Assembly: GCA_027972325.1 (NCBI GenBank)
Contig: JAPMOS010000014.1
Coordinates: forward strand, 514,001-578,000
Length of the DNA stretch: 64,000 nt
Reading direction: 5' to 3'
Source: Paratrimastix pyriformis
Lineage: Eukaryota; Preaxostyla; Paratrimastigidae
Made by a program: the position numbers and the translations under genes. Positions 1 to 23,689 of this stretch are shown piece by piece. Each line of letters starts with the position of its first letter. The first letter of the stretch is position 1. The notes below the pieces were generated by a model. It saw only the letters and a list, made by a program, of their open reading frames with translations. It did not search any database and was not told the DNA's origin.

Positions 1-1985
1 GTGGTGGGCAGCGAGGTCGAGACCGACGAGGCGACCATCTCGCTGGCGGCCGTGGCCTCAGCCGTGGCGGAGGTGGTGGCGAGGCTGGCCGAGTCGTCGT
101 CGCCGGTGGCCTCCGAAGCACGGTCAGGGTCGCCCTTGAGGCAAACCCAAGAGGACTCGCTCGAGACCACCGACTGGCCATCGCCTTCGGCCGGCCCGGC
201 CCGGGGCTGTGGGGGAATGGCCGAGGAGGGACTCGCCGGGGGCGGGACGGGCGGCTCGTCGGGGGGCGGGACGGGCAGGACATTTGCCAGGATGTCATCG
301 CTCAGAGGGGCGCCGGGGCTCTCCTCGTCGCCCGTCGAAGCGATGTGCTTGGCGGCCGCGAAGAGGCGCAGGAAGAGCGTCCGCACTTGGGAGCAGAGCA
401 GCGGGGAGAGGGTGATGAAGATGCAGTGCAACCGGAAGTCCTTCCGGGTGGGCGCCGCCGAGGCCGTGGAGGCAGGAGCGGGCGCTGCCGGAGGAGCAGG
501 GGCTGCTCGGGTGCCCGTGGCCGTGGCAGGAGCAGGAGTGGCCGTGGCAGGAGCAGGAGTGGCCGTGGCAGGAGCAGGAGTGGCCGTGGCAGGAGCAGGA
601 GTGGCCGTGGCAGGAGCAGGAGTGGCCGTGGCAGGAGCAGGAGTGGCCGTGGCAGGAGCAGGAGTGGCCGTGGCAGGAGCAGGAGTGGCCGTGGCAGGAG
701 CAGGAGTGGCCGTGGCAGGAGCAGGAGTGGCCGTGGCAGGAGCAGGAGTGGCCGTGGCAGGAGCAGGAGTGGCCGTGGCAGGAGCAGGAGTGGCCGTGGC
801 AGGAGCAGGAGTGGCCGTAGCAGGAGCAACCGTTGCAGGGGGTGAGGGCGCGGGAGTCTCCTTGAGGGGCAGCCCCTCGGTGATGGCCGCAGCCCGGTCG
901 GCCACCTCGCGGTAGCGGGACCACAGCCGCAGCAGGGCCGTCGTGGTCTTGCCCGTGCCGCTCCGGCCCAGACAGATGACCGAGTGGGGATCCACCAGGA
1001 CCCGCTCCTCCTCGGGGGACAGGGTGAACTTGAGCCCCGTCGCATGGAGGACGGTCACCATCGAGGTGATGGCCTTCCGCAGGGCGTCCGTCACCACGAA
1101 GGACTGGGCCACCCCCGTAGCCGCCAGCAGCTCCTGGGTGGAGGTGGCCGCGGCAACCCGGGGCTGCAGAGGCCCCTTGGGGGGCCGCGTCACGCAGCCG
1201 CGCCCCCGGTACTGCGTCCTGCGGAGCGGGAGCGGGTGAGGAGAAGGGCGAGGCAAGGGCGGTTGCGGACACGGAGCCATCGGGATTCAGCGTCGGGTCG
1301 GCCGGCTTGAAGACGCGCAGTTCGGCGGAGGCGGGCACGAGCGCCGGGATAGGAGCTAAGATATTATTGATCTCCCGAACGGTGTTTTTGATGGAGGGCG
1401 TTTCCTTGCCCAGAGGAACAATGTCCGTGATGAAGATGTGCATCTGAAAATTGTGGACGTCTTCGTACCCATCGCAGAATCTGTATGATGCAAAGGTCTG
1501 GGTACGCATGGCGAAGGGCACCGTCCGATCGACAGCCGTCAAAAAAATCACCCGCAGATTCCCCCGCATGGTGGCCCCACAAAAGGCGCTGTACGGGACA
1601 GGGCCATCAGCCAGCGGAACCGAATTGGCAGGCGGAAAAGTGTTGAAGCTTGGCAACTTCAACCAAAAATCGTCATATTGCTCGTCGGGAAGCCGTTCCA
1701 GTCGTTTCAAAGCCTATAGCGAGTCATAAAAGGATGACCATTCAGTCAGCAGACCATCGGCGTGAGCAGAACATTCCAATTGCTCCCAACAGTGCGTACA
1801 AATTCTGTTGGAGGCAACATATCGTTACGCCAACGCTCACATTTGGCATACTCCTCGGAGTGGCGCGTATGGTCAGCCCGGCGGCTGAAGTGGCGTTCCC
1901 ACATCTGCTGCCAGGCGTACAGCCGCCGCTGTTTTGGTGTCATCTCATTGTAAAGTTCCTGAGGTGTCTTCTTCGCTGTACTCAT
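1..1985 (-). CDS. TRANK1-like SF1 (UvrD/Rep-type) helicase-domain protein, 3' end beyond the window
   Basis: The protein starts MSTAKKTPQELYNEM at 1985. Exon 1 joins exon 2 across a 41-bp intron (1714-1754, donor GTCTGC), giving a continuous frame through NWNVLLTPM and ALKRLERLPDEQYDDFW. A second intron, about 1212-1272, restores the frame into a Walker A segment, VICLGRSGTGKTTTALLRLW, near 940-1000. Downstream comes FRLHCIFITLSPLLCSQVR (near 400-450), which resembles the strand that follows the P-loop in TRANK1 and other UvrD-like ATPases. The established role of this fold is nucleotide-dependent nucleic-acid translocation, but TRANK1-type proteins are poorly characterised. The part before the P-loop (about 240 residues) looks like the conserved N-terminal region of protist TRANK1 relatives. 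Between Walker A and the next motif lies a long in-frame Thr/Ala/Pro repeat encoded by a 21-bp minisatellite. Only the first part of the gene is in view, so later helicase motifs cannot be checked. Family assignment rests on motif reading alone. Confidence 0.6.
519..828. repeat. 21-bp coding minisatellite, about 14 copies
   Basis: The unit gccgtggcaggagcaggagtg repeats head to tail with almost no divergence. The last copy has a single change and the array then decays. On the minus strand, in the helicase frame, each unit encodes seven residues of the type ATATPAP. Because the period is a multiple of three, copy-number change would lengthen or shorten the protein without breaking its frame. 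Confidence 0.9.
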
Positions 1986-2097
1986 CCGAAAGGCGGGAGT
2001 CGCGAAGTGAGCGAATGGCGGCGGATGGGGAAGACAGCGCCTGGATCCCCGGTCAACGCAGCCGAACGTCGACTGCGCAGGAGAAAAGGAAAAATCG

Positions 2098-5019
2098 GAT
2101 GGGTTTGAAGGAATTTGTTCAAAGCCAGTACTTTCCGCTTGTTCTCACTGGCTTGTTGGTGTTGGGTGTGTTCCGTGTCTCCAATTTGGCCCAGAACTCG
2201 CCCTCCACAAACATGACCACTCCACGTGTTCCGGCCAAGACCCCAACACCACCGGCCTTCCTTGCCCCTTTTATGCCTCAGGTTCCCACCACTTCGGAAT
2301 TCGATCGCTTGCCCCAAGGCACTGTTCTCCCCAACATGTTCCGCCCTGAAGATCGCATGGTCTCTTTCTCTTTTTTCCCCTTTCGTGGTCACCGTTCCCG
2401 GTCATAGGAGCTTTTGGTATATACATCTTTGGATTCCAATGCCCCGAGCAGTTATGAGCATCCGATCTGGCAGAAGAAGGTCTGCCTTTCTTCCACTTCC
2501 GTCGACGATTGGTTCGCCGTTTTGCCCCCAAGCTCACGTATGGCGATGGCCCATCGAACAACATCGAATACAACTACACTTTTACTGCCGAAGAGAGCAC
2601 TGCCCTCAAGAGCAACCAGTCCCTTTACGTGCACGCCTTCCTGTGCCGCGCGGGTCGCCACCCCGACCCGGCCAGCCCGGCTCATACCGCCTCGGGATGT
2701 GTTTCCACGGTTCACGGTCTGACATCAGAGCGGGTCCAATCGTTCCTCAATTTTTTTCCCCCGTGCCTTCACCAGCCTTCAACCGGCACATCCCCCGGGG
2801 CCGGATCACCCACAACCGGAACCTGCTCGCGGAGGAGCACGTCGAAATCAGCCCGGAGCAGCTGGCCCTCGAGGAGGCCCAGTCCAAGGAGCTCGTCTCC
2901 GTTCTGGTGCCCGTCATGGCCCTGACCACCGTTTTCGACACGGCCACGTACACCGTCGGCCGGATGCCCCCCCAGGTCGTCGGCGGTCCGTAGTTGCTCT
3001 GCATCCGACGACAGCCAACCCCTTCTTCAGCCCTCAAGCTGCGCGGGACCTCGTATGCTCCCATCTTCTACGTGAACGAATTCTGGGTGACCAGCGATGA
3101 CCTCGTGCCCCTGAACGAGTCCACCCCCGATTCGGTCATGCAGGTGCGCATGTCCCACAACGTGCAGTCGCCCCGGACGTACCAGTTCCTGTTCAGCATG
3201 CTGCGCTCGTTCGAGATGCAGGGGGCCATGATGGGCATGGGCGAGAGCGACATCGACTCGATCAAGGTCGGCTTCCCCCACCCACCGCTCTCCAAGGCTC
3301 GTTTGCCCTGACGATCACAATCTCATCACCCTTCCTCGTCCTTCCCTCCTCCCTTCCGCACACGCAGCATATGCTGAAGGACACCAACCCTCTCTTGCTG
3401 GGCGTGACAGTCCTCGTGACCCTGCTGCACTCGGTCTTCGACTTCCTCGCCTTCAAGAACGGTCGGCTGCTCGCCGCCTCGCCTCTTGCCCCCTTTGCTC
3501 ACTCCCCTGCTTGTTGGCGCGGCGCGGCGCAGACATCTCCTTCTGGAAGAACAACAAGAACCTGGAGGGGCTCTCGGTCCGGAGCATCTTCCTGAACATC
3601 GGCCAGAACGCGATCATCTTCCTCTACCTCCTCGACAGCAGTCTGTTCTCCTGCCCTCTTTCCCGAGCAACCTTGAGTCGCATCGACGCCCCTCTAAATG
3701 CTGTTGACCTGGTGTGCGTGTGCCTTTGTGTGCGCGCGCAGAGGAGACCTCGACGATGATTCTGATCAGCAACTTCGTGAGCCTGGTCATCGAGGTGTGG
3801 AAACTCAAGAAGGCCGTCATCCTCGAGGTCTCCGCTCCCATCCCTGGCCGCCCCTTTCCCGCGCTGCGCTTGGTCGCCCGCCCCCCTTTGTTCATGCTGT
3901 GCTTTTGTTCTTGCGGCGCTTGGCCCTTGCTCACCCAACTCCTCCCCCTCCCCCTCCTCCGTCTCGCCTCGGGGCCAACCAGGTGAAATGGTACGGCAAC
4001 CTGCCCTACCTGACCTTCAAGGACCGGTCGACCTACTCGAGCCGCACCAAGGAGCACGACGTCAAGGCCCACCGGTGGCTGATGATCACCCTGGTGCCCC
4101 TCGTCATCGGCTACTCCATCTACAGCCTCATCTACGAGTGTCCGTCCATCCCTCTGGCCCCTGTGAAGAAGCCGCGCTGCTCTTCCTTTGCCGCCTTTTT
4201 TGTGTTCGTCACTTTGTCACTTTGCGCCCTTCCTCTTCCGCGCCGTGCAGCCCACAAGAGCTGGTACAGCTGGATCCTGGCCTCGCTTGTCGGCACCGTC
4301 TACACGTTCGGTCTGTTCGGCGCGTCATATCCACCATGCCGCCATGTCATGCCCACCCTGCCTCGGCCGCCCCTTCCCTGTTCGACCGCCTTCATCTGTT
4401 CCGGCTCGTTCTGGTGGCTCGGACAGGCTTCATCGCGATGACCCCGCAGCTCTTTATCAACTACAAGCTCAAGTCGGTGGCCCACCTGCCCTGGAAGACG
4501 TTCATCTACAAGTTCCTCAACACCATTGTCGATGACTTCTTCGCGTTCATCATCAAGATGCCCCTCCTCCACCGCATCGCCTGCTTCCGCGATGGTCTGC
4601 CTCCTCCCTTCCGCTCCCTCCCTTCCTCACACCTGCTTCTGTGCGCATATCCTCCTTGCCCCCTTTCCCGCAGACGTGGTTTTCGTGATCTTCCTGGTCC
4701 AGTGGTGGATTTACCCCGTCGACAAGACCCGCGCCAACGAGGTCGGCCCCCTCCTCCTCCATGTTCCCCTGCCTCCCGTTCCTGGTCCACCCTCCCTTGG
4801 CTCATGCATCTCCTCGGTCCGTCCCCTTCGACGGGCACGCAGTTCGGCCAATCCTTCGAGGAGCCCGAGGAAGAGAAGAAGAAGGAGGACTCCCAGCCGG
4901 CACCTGCGGCCACCGCCGCCGCTGCTGCCGCCCCCGCCCCCGCCAAGGCCACCATCGCGGCCGCTCCTTCGACGGCCACCCGGCGGCCCGCCTCGAGCAG
5001 CCTTCAGGACGTCGATTAA
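2098..5019 (+). CDS. CLPTM1: CLPTM1 family multi-pass ER membrane protein
   Basis: Thirteen exons separated by 12 short introns give a protein that follows animal CLPTM1 from end to end. It starts MGLKEFVQSQYFPLVLTG, an N-terminal membrane segment. Family stretches then appear in order: LTYGDG (near 2532), APIFYVNEFWVTSDDLVPLN (near 3056), NPLLLGVTVLVTLLHSVFDF (near 3385), NLEGLSVRSIFLNIGQNAII (near 3555), a block around KSWYSWILASLVG (near 4256), and MTPQLFINYKLKSVAHLPW (near 4438). The last membrane segment is VVFVIFLVQWWIYPVDKTR (near 4675). The C-terminal tail is acidic, then Ala/Pro-rich, and ends at the TAA at 5017-5019. CLPTM1 proteins sit in the ER; in animals CLPTM1 retains GABA-A receptors, and the relative CLPTM1L is a lipid scramblase. 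Eleven of the 12 donors read GTCTG, GTCCG, GTCGG or GTCTC. The neighbour downstream is convergent. Confidence 0.93.
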
Positions 5020-5535
5020 AGAGTCGAAACCCTGCGGCGCCCCGCGAGCTGCCCCCGCTCCCATCCCGTCCTGTTACCCCTCTCTCCACCTCCTTTTCCC
5101 TTTTTCCCATCCCATCCTCTTGCGGCCCGCCTTGCGTTGGGGGATTTCTGCCCGTCTTATTTTAATGAACTCAGCGGAGATTTCGCTGTGGCTGCCCGAC
5201 CAGCTGCTTCCCGAGGTGGAGGACGGGAAAAGGAAGCAGATCTTCTTAAGTCAGCGCAATTAGCGACGAGTCATGCCAAACGGGATGCCAAACGGGGAGG
5301 GGATGAGGGGAGGGAAGGAGAGAAGACGGGGCGGGGCGGGGCGCCAGCCCGACCATCTCGGCACATAAAAAACAAACGCCGAGGAGGCCCGAGGATGACG
5401 GCGGGGGGGTCCAGGCATGGCCCAACCAGGCAGGGGCAAAAGGCCCCTGCCCAGGACGGCCGCGGAGGAGGAGGGAGAGGGAGAGAGACCGGGCAGCACA
5501 GCGGGGGCGCCCCGATCGGGTTGGGTTGGGGTTGC
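5020..5535. other. Intergenic gap between convergent genes
   Basis: About 515 bp between the stop codons of CLPTM1 and V-ATPase subunit d. It begins pyrimidine-rich on the plus strand and becomes G-rich, with runs such as cggggcggggcgg near 5330. I see no open frame with family similarity, no RNA gene and no mobile element. It should hold both 3' UTRs. Confidence 0.6.
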
Positions 5536-7144
5536 TTAGATGGTGGGGGTGAAATGGTTGATGCGGTCGCGCTTGTTCTGGGCGATGCATTCGGCGATCC
5601 AGACGATGTTGCGGGTTTCCTGCTCCTTCAGGCGGAAGTAGGCGTAGAAGGCGCCGTACGAGTAGTGGCTCTCGAAGGCCAGCAGGCAGTTCTGAACCTC
5701 CTTCTCGAAGAAGCAGTCCTCAATGGTCTTGTCGGGGTTCTCGTTCTGCTGCTGCAGCACATCCCGGTAGGCCTGCCGCCCCCCCGATGGTCCAACCAAG
5801 AGGTGTGAGCACGAGCCCAGGAGTCGGAGGAGAACCGCCAACGCCCGACCGCCCGACCGGCACGGGGGCGCCCGCGGACCTCAACCGAGTCGACGGCGGC
5901 GCGGAGGCCGTCCATATCAACGGCATCCTGCAGCTTGGAGGTGCCCTCGGGCCACAGCTCGCCAAAGGTGGGGTAGATGCGCTGGCGGTCATCCTGAGGG
6001 AGGGAGGGAGGGGGCAAACGCCGGTCAGGACGGGTGGGCTGGACGGGGCAAACACCAAGCAGATGCGATGCGCGGAAACGAGTCAGCTGAATGGATTGAT
6101 GCCCCCACGGCTGTTGTCGGTCATCAAGAAAATTGCATCATGAAGGCGCGCACCAGAAACGGGCCGTCTCCCGCAAAAGAAGCCCCAAGAGACCTTGGAG
6201 AGGGCCTGCATGCGCCACGAGTTGACGGTGATGTTGATCGAGCGACGGTCAGCCTCGAATTTGAGGATGTCGCCCATCGACTCGGAGGTGGGCTCGCCCA
6301 GCTGCTGGCAGAAGCGGAAGAAATCCTGCGAGAAGGGAAGGGAAGCTTGGTGACAACCAGGACCGGGCGACGGGCAGACCTTCAGGTACTCCTTGTAGAG
6401 AAGGTTCCGAATCACCTCAACGTGCATCTCATCAAGGTTTTCCATCGAGAGGGTCGCGAGGAAGTACTTGGCCAGGGGGGAGTTGACCAGGACCAGGTGG
6501 TACAGCTCGGCAGGAGTCTGGGCAACGCAGAGGGCAGTGATACCCTCGAAGAGACCCAGGGGATGGCAGCGGTCCAAGAGGGCCTGAGTGTCACCGGCAG
6601 GGTTCTCGGTGCCACGCTCGTGAAGGGTCTCGCTCAGGATAAGAACAATGTTATCGATCATGTACCCGTATCTAGGATGGATTGGCGAGGCGAGGCGGAG
6701 CGGCAAAAGGAAGGCGATGGGTCCAAAGAAAGAAATGAGAGACGGATGGCAATCACTCGTGGACAGACGTGATGTAGTCAAGGAACTTGGCAAGGGGCTC
6801 AAGAGCAGGCTGGCGGAGGGATTGGAAATCCTCGACCATCTTACGGGTGCACGCCTCCGCGATCGACTGGGTCGTCAAGGGAGAGGGAAGATCCTGGAAG
6901 ACGTTGGCATAATCGGTGTTCATGAGATGCACCTTCATATCTAAACAAGGCAATAAAAGTGCACCCCAAATAAAAACAAACGAGGTGTGTTTGAGCCACA
7001 GTCAGAAAGGAAAAAGACGAGGAACCAACCATCAACAGTCTCGCATTGGGTCAGGTTGGCATAGTCGGCAGCTGTCAGGAGGCCCGAGCGATACCCACGC
7101 AGAAGGCCATCAAGGTACCCATGGTTCGCCACAAACGAGGTCAT
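5536..7144 (-). CDS. VMA6: V-type proton ATPase subunit d (V0 sector)
   Basis: About six exons encode a close match to eukaryotic V-ATPase subunit d (ATP6V0D/Vma6). The start MTSFVANHGYLDGLLRG at 7144 corresponds to the family's NxxxGYLEG opening. Later blocks include YANLTQCETVD (near 7035), YGYMIDNIVLILSETL (near 6660), CHPLGLFEGITALCVAQTPA (near 6545), LDEMHVEVIRNLLYKEYLK (near 6430), ILKFEADRRSINITVNS (near 6260), and the C-terminal QETRNIVWIAECIAQNKRDR, ending in TAA at 5536-5538. Subunit d is the cytosolic cup that couples the V1 central stalk to the c-ring of V0, so it is needed for acidifying lysosomes and related organelles. Length, about 350 residues, is normal. Introns have donors of the GTCTG, GTCTC or GTCCG type; the first uses GTTGG. 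Confidence 0.96.
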
Positions 7145-7468
7145 TCCTCACGAAAGAAGGGCTTTCTTTTTTCTAAACCCCGAAGCCTCACCCGGGCAGA
7201 AGCAGCTGTCACAAGGTCGGGAAAAAGAAATGCGTAACGCTCCGCTCGTGCTTGTGCAACCGAAACTCAAATACGGCTCAATCTTCGAAGTCCCCAAGGT
7301 GACATGCACAAGTGCGAAGTGACTCCCCCTGGGGAAAAAAGAGAATTGAACGAACATGATTCGTATTCGTTCCTCTGAACAGGAGAAAGAAGATTGGAAC
7401 AAAGAACCATGACAAGGTTAAAAAGAAGAAGAGAGGTTGAAACAAACGGCGGCCAGATACCTGAATTG
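7145..7468. other. Intergenic region upstream of V-ATPase subunit d
   Basis: About 324 bp between the V-ATPase subunit d start codon and the LSM4 stop codon. It is clearly richer in A and T than the flanking exons and contains A-rich stretches (for example near 7390-7440). It should hold the V-ATPase d promoter and the LSM4 3' UTR. I see no defined promoter element. Confidence 0.55.
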
Positions 7469-8158
7469 TCAGCCACGCCCCCTCCCTGAGAAGCCACCCC
7501 GGCCCCCAGGGGGGAAGCCTCCCCTCCCCCGGCCACCTTCGCCTCGTCCCCGACCATCGCCACCACGACCCCGACCGGGGAACCCGCGACCCCGGCCGCC
7601 ACGAGAAAATCCACGGCCGCGAGCCATCGGTTGGGCTGAGGAAGCAACAGTCGGCTGAATGAAAAACCGAGAGTGAACAGACACTTCTCCATTTGGACCT
7701 GCTCTTGGACCATGTCAATAATCTGGCGGGAACAAAAAGGCTGAGAACGGGAAGCGATGAGATGGACAGACTTCGTCGGGCACACGCATGCATTTTATCG
7801 TGTTCCCGCGCAGGAAGCACTCGTTCACTTTCCAAAAACGAGAGCCGTCCTGACGTGATCATTCGTCACAGTGATTTCGAGGATTACGGGCCAGACCTTC
7901 GATGTGATGATGACCTCGCGGAGACTGATGTTCATCCAGCTATCACAAGTTACAAGATGTCCGTTGTAAGTCTCTCCGTTTTTCAGTTCGATGAGCTGTG
8001 AGATGGGCGGAAGTGAAGGAAATAGAAAAACATTCACGTCGAGAAAATGCGGTGCGAACCACTGGGTGTCCAACAGCAGTGCGCAAAAGGCTGTGCGGAA
8101 GCTATGAAAAAATATGATAAAATCGTCGCGGTGATCACCAGCCACAACAACGTACCAT
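7469..8158 (-). CDS. LSM4: U6 snRNA-associated Sm-like protein LSM4
   Basis: Six exons give a protein of about 140 residues. The start ATG (8156-8158) is an exon contributing only the initiator codon: it is followed at once by a 54-bp intron, 8102-8155, with donor GTACGT. The next exon reads [13 protein letters not shown]. Exon 3 (from 7995) holds the Sm1 motif, [20 protein letters not shown]. Exon 4 carries [20 protein letters not shown] (Sm2), exon 5 [13 protein letters not shown]. The last exon encodes a tail of repeated RGRG/RGG motifs, ending in TGA at 7469. This is the normal LSM4 plan: an Sm fold plus an RGG tail. LSM4 joins the LSM2-8 ring that binds the U6 snRNA 3' end and the LSM1-7 ring that promotes mRNA decapping. 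The N-terminal reading depends on the proposed tiny exon, but the frame and the conserved LP-SLL-TA start agree with it. Confidence 0.93.
8102..8155 (-). other. Intron directly after the LSM4 start codon
   Basis: 54-bp intron with donor GTACGT and acceptor CATAG. It follows the initiator ATG without any other coding base. Removing it joins ATG to CTTCCGCACAGC, restoring the conserved LSM4 N-terminus. Without it, a TAG stops the frame just upstream of that sequence. Confidence 0.75.
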
Positions 8159-8376
8159 TCGAATGGGAGAATGTCTAGAGCACCGTGGCGGATGCCTCCT
8201 TTTTTTTTTGTTTGACAACTGAAGAGAATCGGCCCGCGCTCTGTTGAAGGGAGGCGATCAACGTTGAAACCACGACATATGTAATAAATGCGCGCGCATC
8301 GTGTGAAAAGAGAGAATCCTCAAAAAAGACGGCAGAATCACAAACTGAAATTCTGTACACCGGGGAAGGAGACGTG

Positions 8377-21528
<13,152 letters not shown>

Positions 21529-21607
21529 CAAACCGTTCCGATTAGCCTCATCCACACTCGGGGTTCTTTTCACCAATCCGGGCACTCTTTGGGGTCCTTT
21601 TCGCCAC

Positions 21608-23509
21608 ATGCTTCGGCGGCGAGATCGTCGAAAGCTCGAGTTTGTTGACCCACCAGACGACCCTGATCTTTGGAAGTGTTTTGTTTGTGAGGGACACTAC
21701 GAAAACCCACTAATTTTGCCCTGCGGTCCGCTTTCCCTATCCTTTTCACAAATCTCATTTCGTACGCTAGGGCACAACATCTGTCGAGCCTGCCTCCCTG
21801 ATTCTCTGCGTTGCCCCAATTGCAGCGCTTCTTTTACTTTAGACAAGTTCGTCATCCCTTGATTGAAAATCGCCCGAGTTTCCTTTTATGTTATAGATGC
21901 ATTCCGAACCATCCCATTCTCGTGAAAGCAGTTCAGAGACTCTGTGTGAAGTGTCCAAATGTCACCCGAGGTTGTTCGGCTGTCGTGGGCCTCCTCGAGC
22001 TCGACCATCATTTGGGGGAGGACTGTCCCTGCCGCCCCGTCGCTTGCTCCCAGTGCGGCGAGATGGTACCCCTCGACCACATGGGCGTGCACACCACCCA
22101 AGAGTGCCTCATGCGGCGAGTGCCGTGCCGGGAGGGGTGCGGGGAGTCGGTGCCCCTTGCCCGGATGGAGGCCCACCTGGCCGACGAGTGCCTCAACCGC
22201 AAGGTCGCCGCGCCGCCCCCGCCGCCCCGATTCCACGGTGGTCACACTCGAATAGATTGCATGCAGCTTTGCCCCGATCGGCTGCAAGGATGTCGTCTGT
22301 GCGGGCACTGTGGCCGCTCATTGCCGGGAGCGCCAGTGCGCCCACCTGGAGCTGCTCAACAGCCACCTGGGGCACCTTGACCAGGCCACCCGGGAGCGGC
22401 TCGCGGCGGTCCGTTGGCTGCCCGCACCTGCCCCTTCCCTCCATGGAAGCGAGTCTTCCTCCCTCCCTCCCTCCCTCCCCTCCCCCCCCAGACCGAAGGG
22501 AGGTGGCCGAGTTGCGTCAGGAGAACAAGGAGCTTCGGTCGAAGGTTGACGAGTTCGTTCGGCGCGATCCCCCCCACTCCCCCCGCGCCCCTGATCTTTA
22601 CCTCCTTCGTTGACTCTTGGGATGGCAGGCTGGCCTGGCGGCCACCCGGCTGGAGGCCCAGTCGGCCGAGTGGAGCGCCCGGATGGGGTGGATGCTGTCC
22701 CAGATCCAATCGCTCACGGCCCGGCTCGATGAGGTCGTCCGACTTCCCCCCTTCCGTGTCCCCTCTGACTCACACCGCCTGCTCAGCTGGGCTGCACCCC
22801 CCACCTGCCGTCGCCTCCCCGGCCCCCCTCGCGCTCGTTCGTCCCGCCCGCGGCCAACCCGAGTGGGGTCTTCCCCTTTGTGGGCGGCCGGGGGGCGGAG
22901 CCCTTCTCGACGGTCCTCATGAACCCGACCGAGGTCGCGGCCCTGCGGGGCTTCCTGGGGTCCGGCTGCGGCCCCCTGGAGCTGCTCTACCGGGGCTCCC
23001 GCGACGGCTTCGAAGCGGCCGCCTTCCACCGGGCCTGCGACGGCCACGCCGGGACGGTGGTCGTGGTCCTGACCGCCTCGGTCCGTCCTCGCGCCCGCCC
23101 CTCACCGCCGCCTCCAACTGACACACTCCGTCCTCTCTCTGCCCAGGGCAACCTGCTGGGCGGGTATGCCTCGGTCGCGTGGGACGCCGTGCCCGACGAC
23201 TACGTGGCCGACCCATACGCCTTCTTGTTCTCCCTGCGTCGCGCCAAGGCCCCCGCCGCCCCGCCTGTCATCATCCTGCAGCGCTTCAAGAACTCCGGCA
23301 ACGCCATCCGGTGCCGGCCCATCTTCGGGCCGGTCTTCGGGGGCGGGTACGACCTGGCGCTGACCGACCGGTGCAACGCGGCCGCCGACAGCTACGCCCA
23401 GCTGGGCAACACGTACGCCGTGGAGGAGGGCGACCCGTACTTCCTCAACGGGGGCGTGCGCAACTTCCAGGTGCGCGAGATCGAGGTCTTCGGCTGCCCC
23501 CGCAGCTAA
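21608..23509 (+). CDS. RING finger / TRAF-type zinc finger / coiled coil / TLDc-like domain protein
   Basis: The start ATG at 21608 opens MLRRRDRRKLEFVDP. A RING finger is split by the first intron: WKCFVCEGHYENPLILPCG, then HNICRACLPDSLRCPNCSA. TRAF-type zinc-finger repeats follow, with Cys/His spacing in CPNVTRGCSAVV, CPCRPVACSQCGEMVPL and CREGCGESVPLARMEAHLAD (21950-22200). A short coiled coil (VAELRQENKELRSKVDEFVR, near 22505) leads to a C-terminal TLDc-like domain. There ELLYRGSRDGFEAAAFHRAC, a GGYASVAWDAVP block, FLFSLRRAK and the final FQVREIEVFGC match the family plan (22860-23505). RING plus TRAF zinc fingers suggests an E3 ubiquitin ligase with self-association through the coil. TLDc domains in V-ATPase regulators and OXR1-type proteins bind V-ATPase, so a link to V-ATPase control is possible but is inference. 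Stop TAA at 23507. Confidence 0.82.
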
Positions 23510-23552
23510 AGGCTAAGGCTAAGGCTAAGGCTAAGGCTAAGGCTAAGGCTCG
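23508..23552. repeat. (AAGGCT)n hexamer repeat at the RING/TLDc stop codon
   Basis: Seven perfect copies of aaggct (45 bp with flanks) begin at the stop codon TAA of the RING/TLDc gene and run into its 3' UTR. The hexamer is telomere-like in length but is not a known telomeric unit. Confidence 0.85.
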
Positions 23553-23689
23553 GCCGTGCCGAAACCCGGCGCGCTTTCTCTCTTCCTGCCTCCCGGCACC
23601 TGTGCCTCCCTCTCTGGTGCAACGCTGGTCTTGCGTTTGAAACAACGGGGAGCAGGATGGCTTGCCACGATCGGTTCGATCCGAGTGGC

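Noticed and set aside
519-828. CRISPR-like array of 21-bp repeats
   Set aside because: The copies are contiguous with no spacers and are read in frame within a eukaryotic protein. It is a minisatellite.
1-915. A 304-residue plus-strand frame with a (VAVAGAG)n repeat
   Set aside because: It is the antisense of the TRANK1-like exon. The minus strand has the Walker A motif and family similarity; the plus frame has none.
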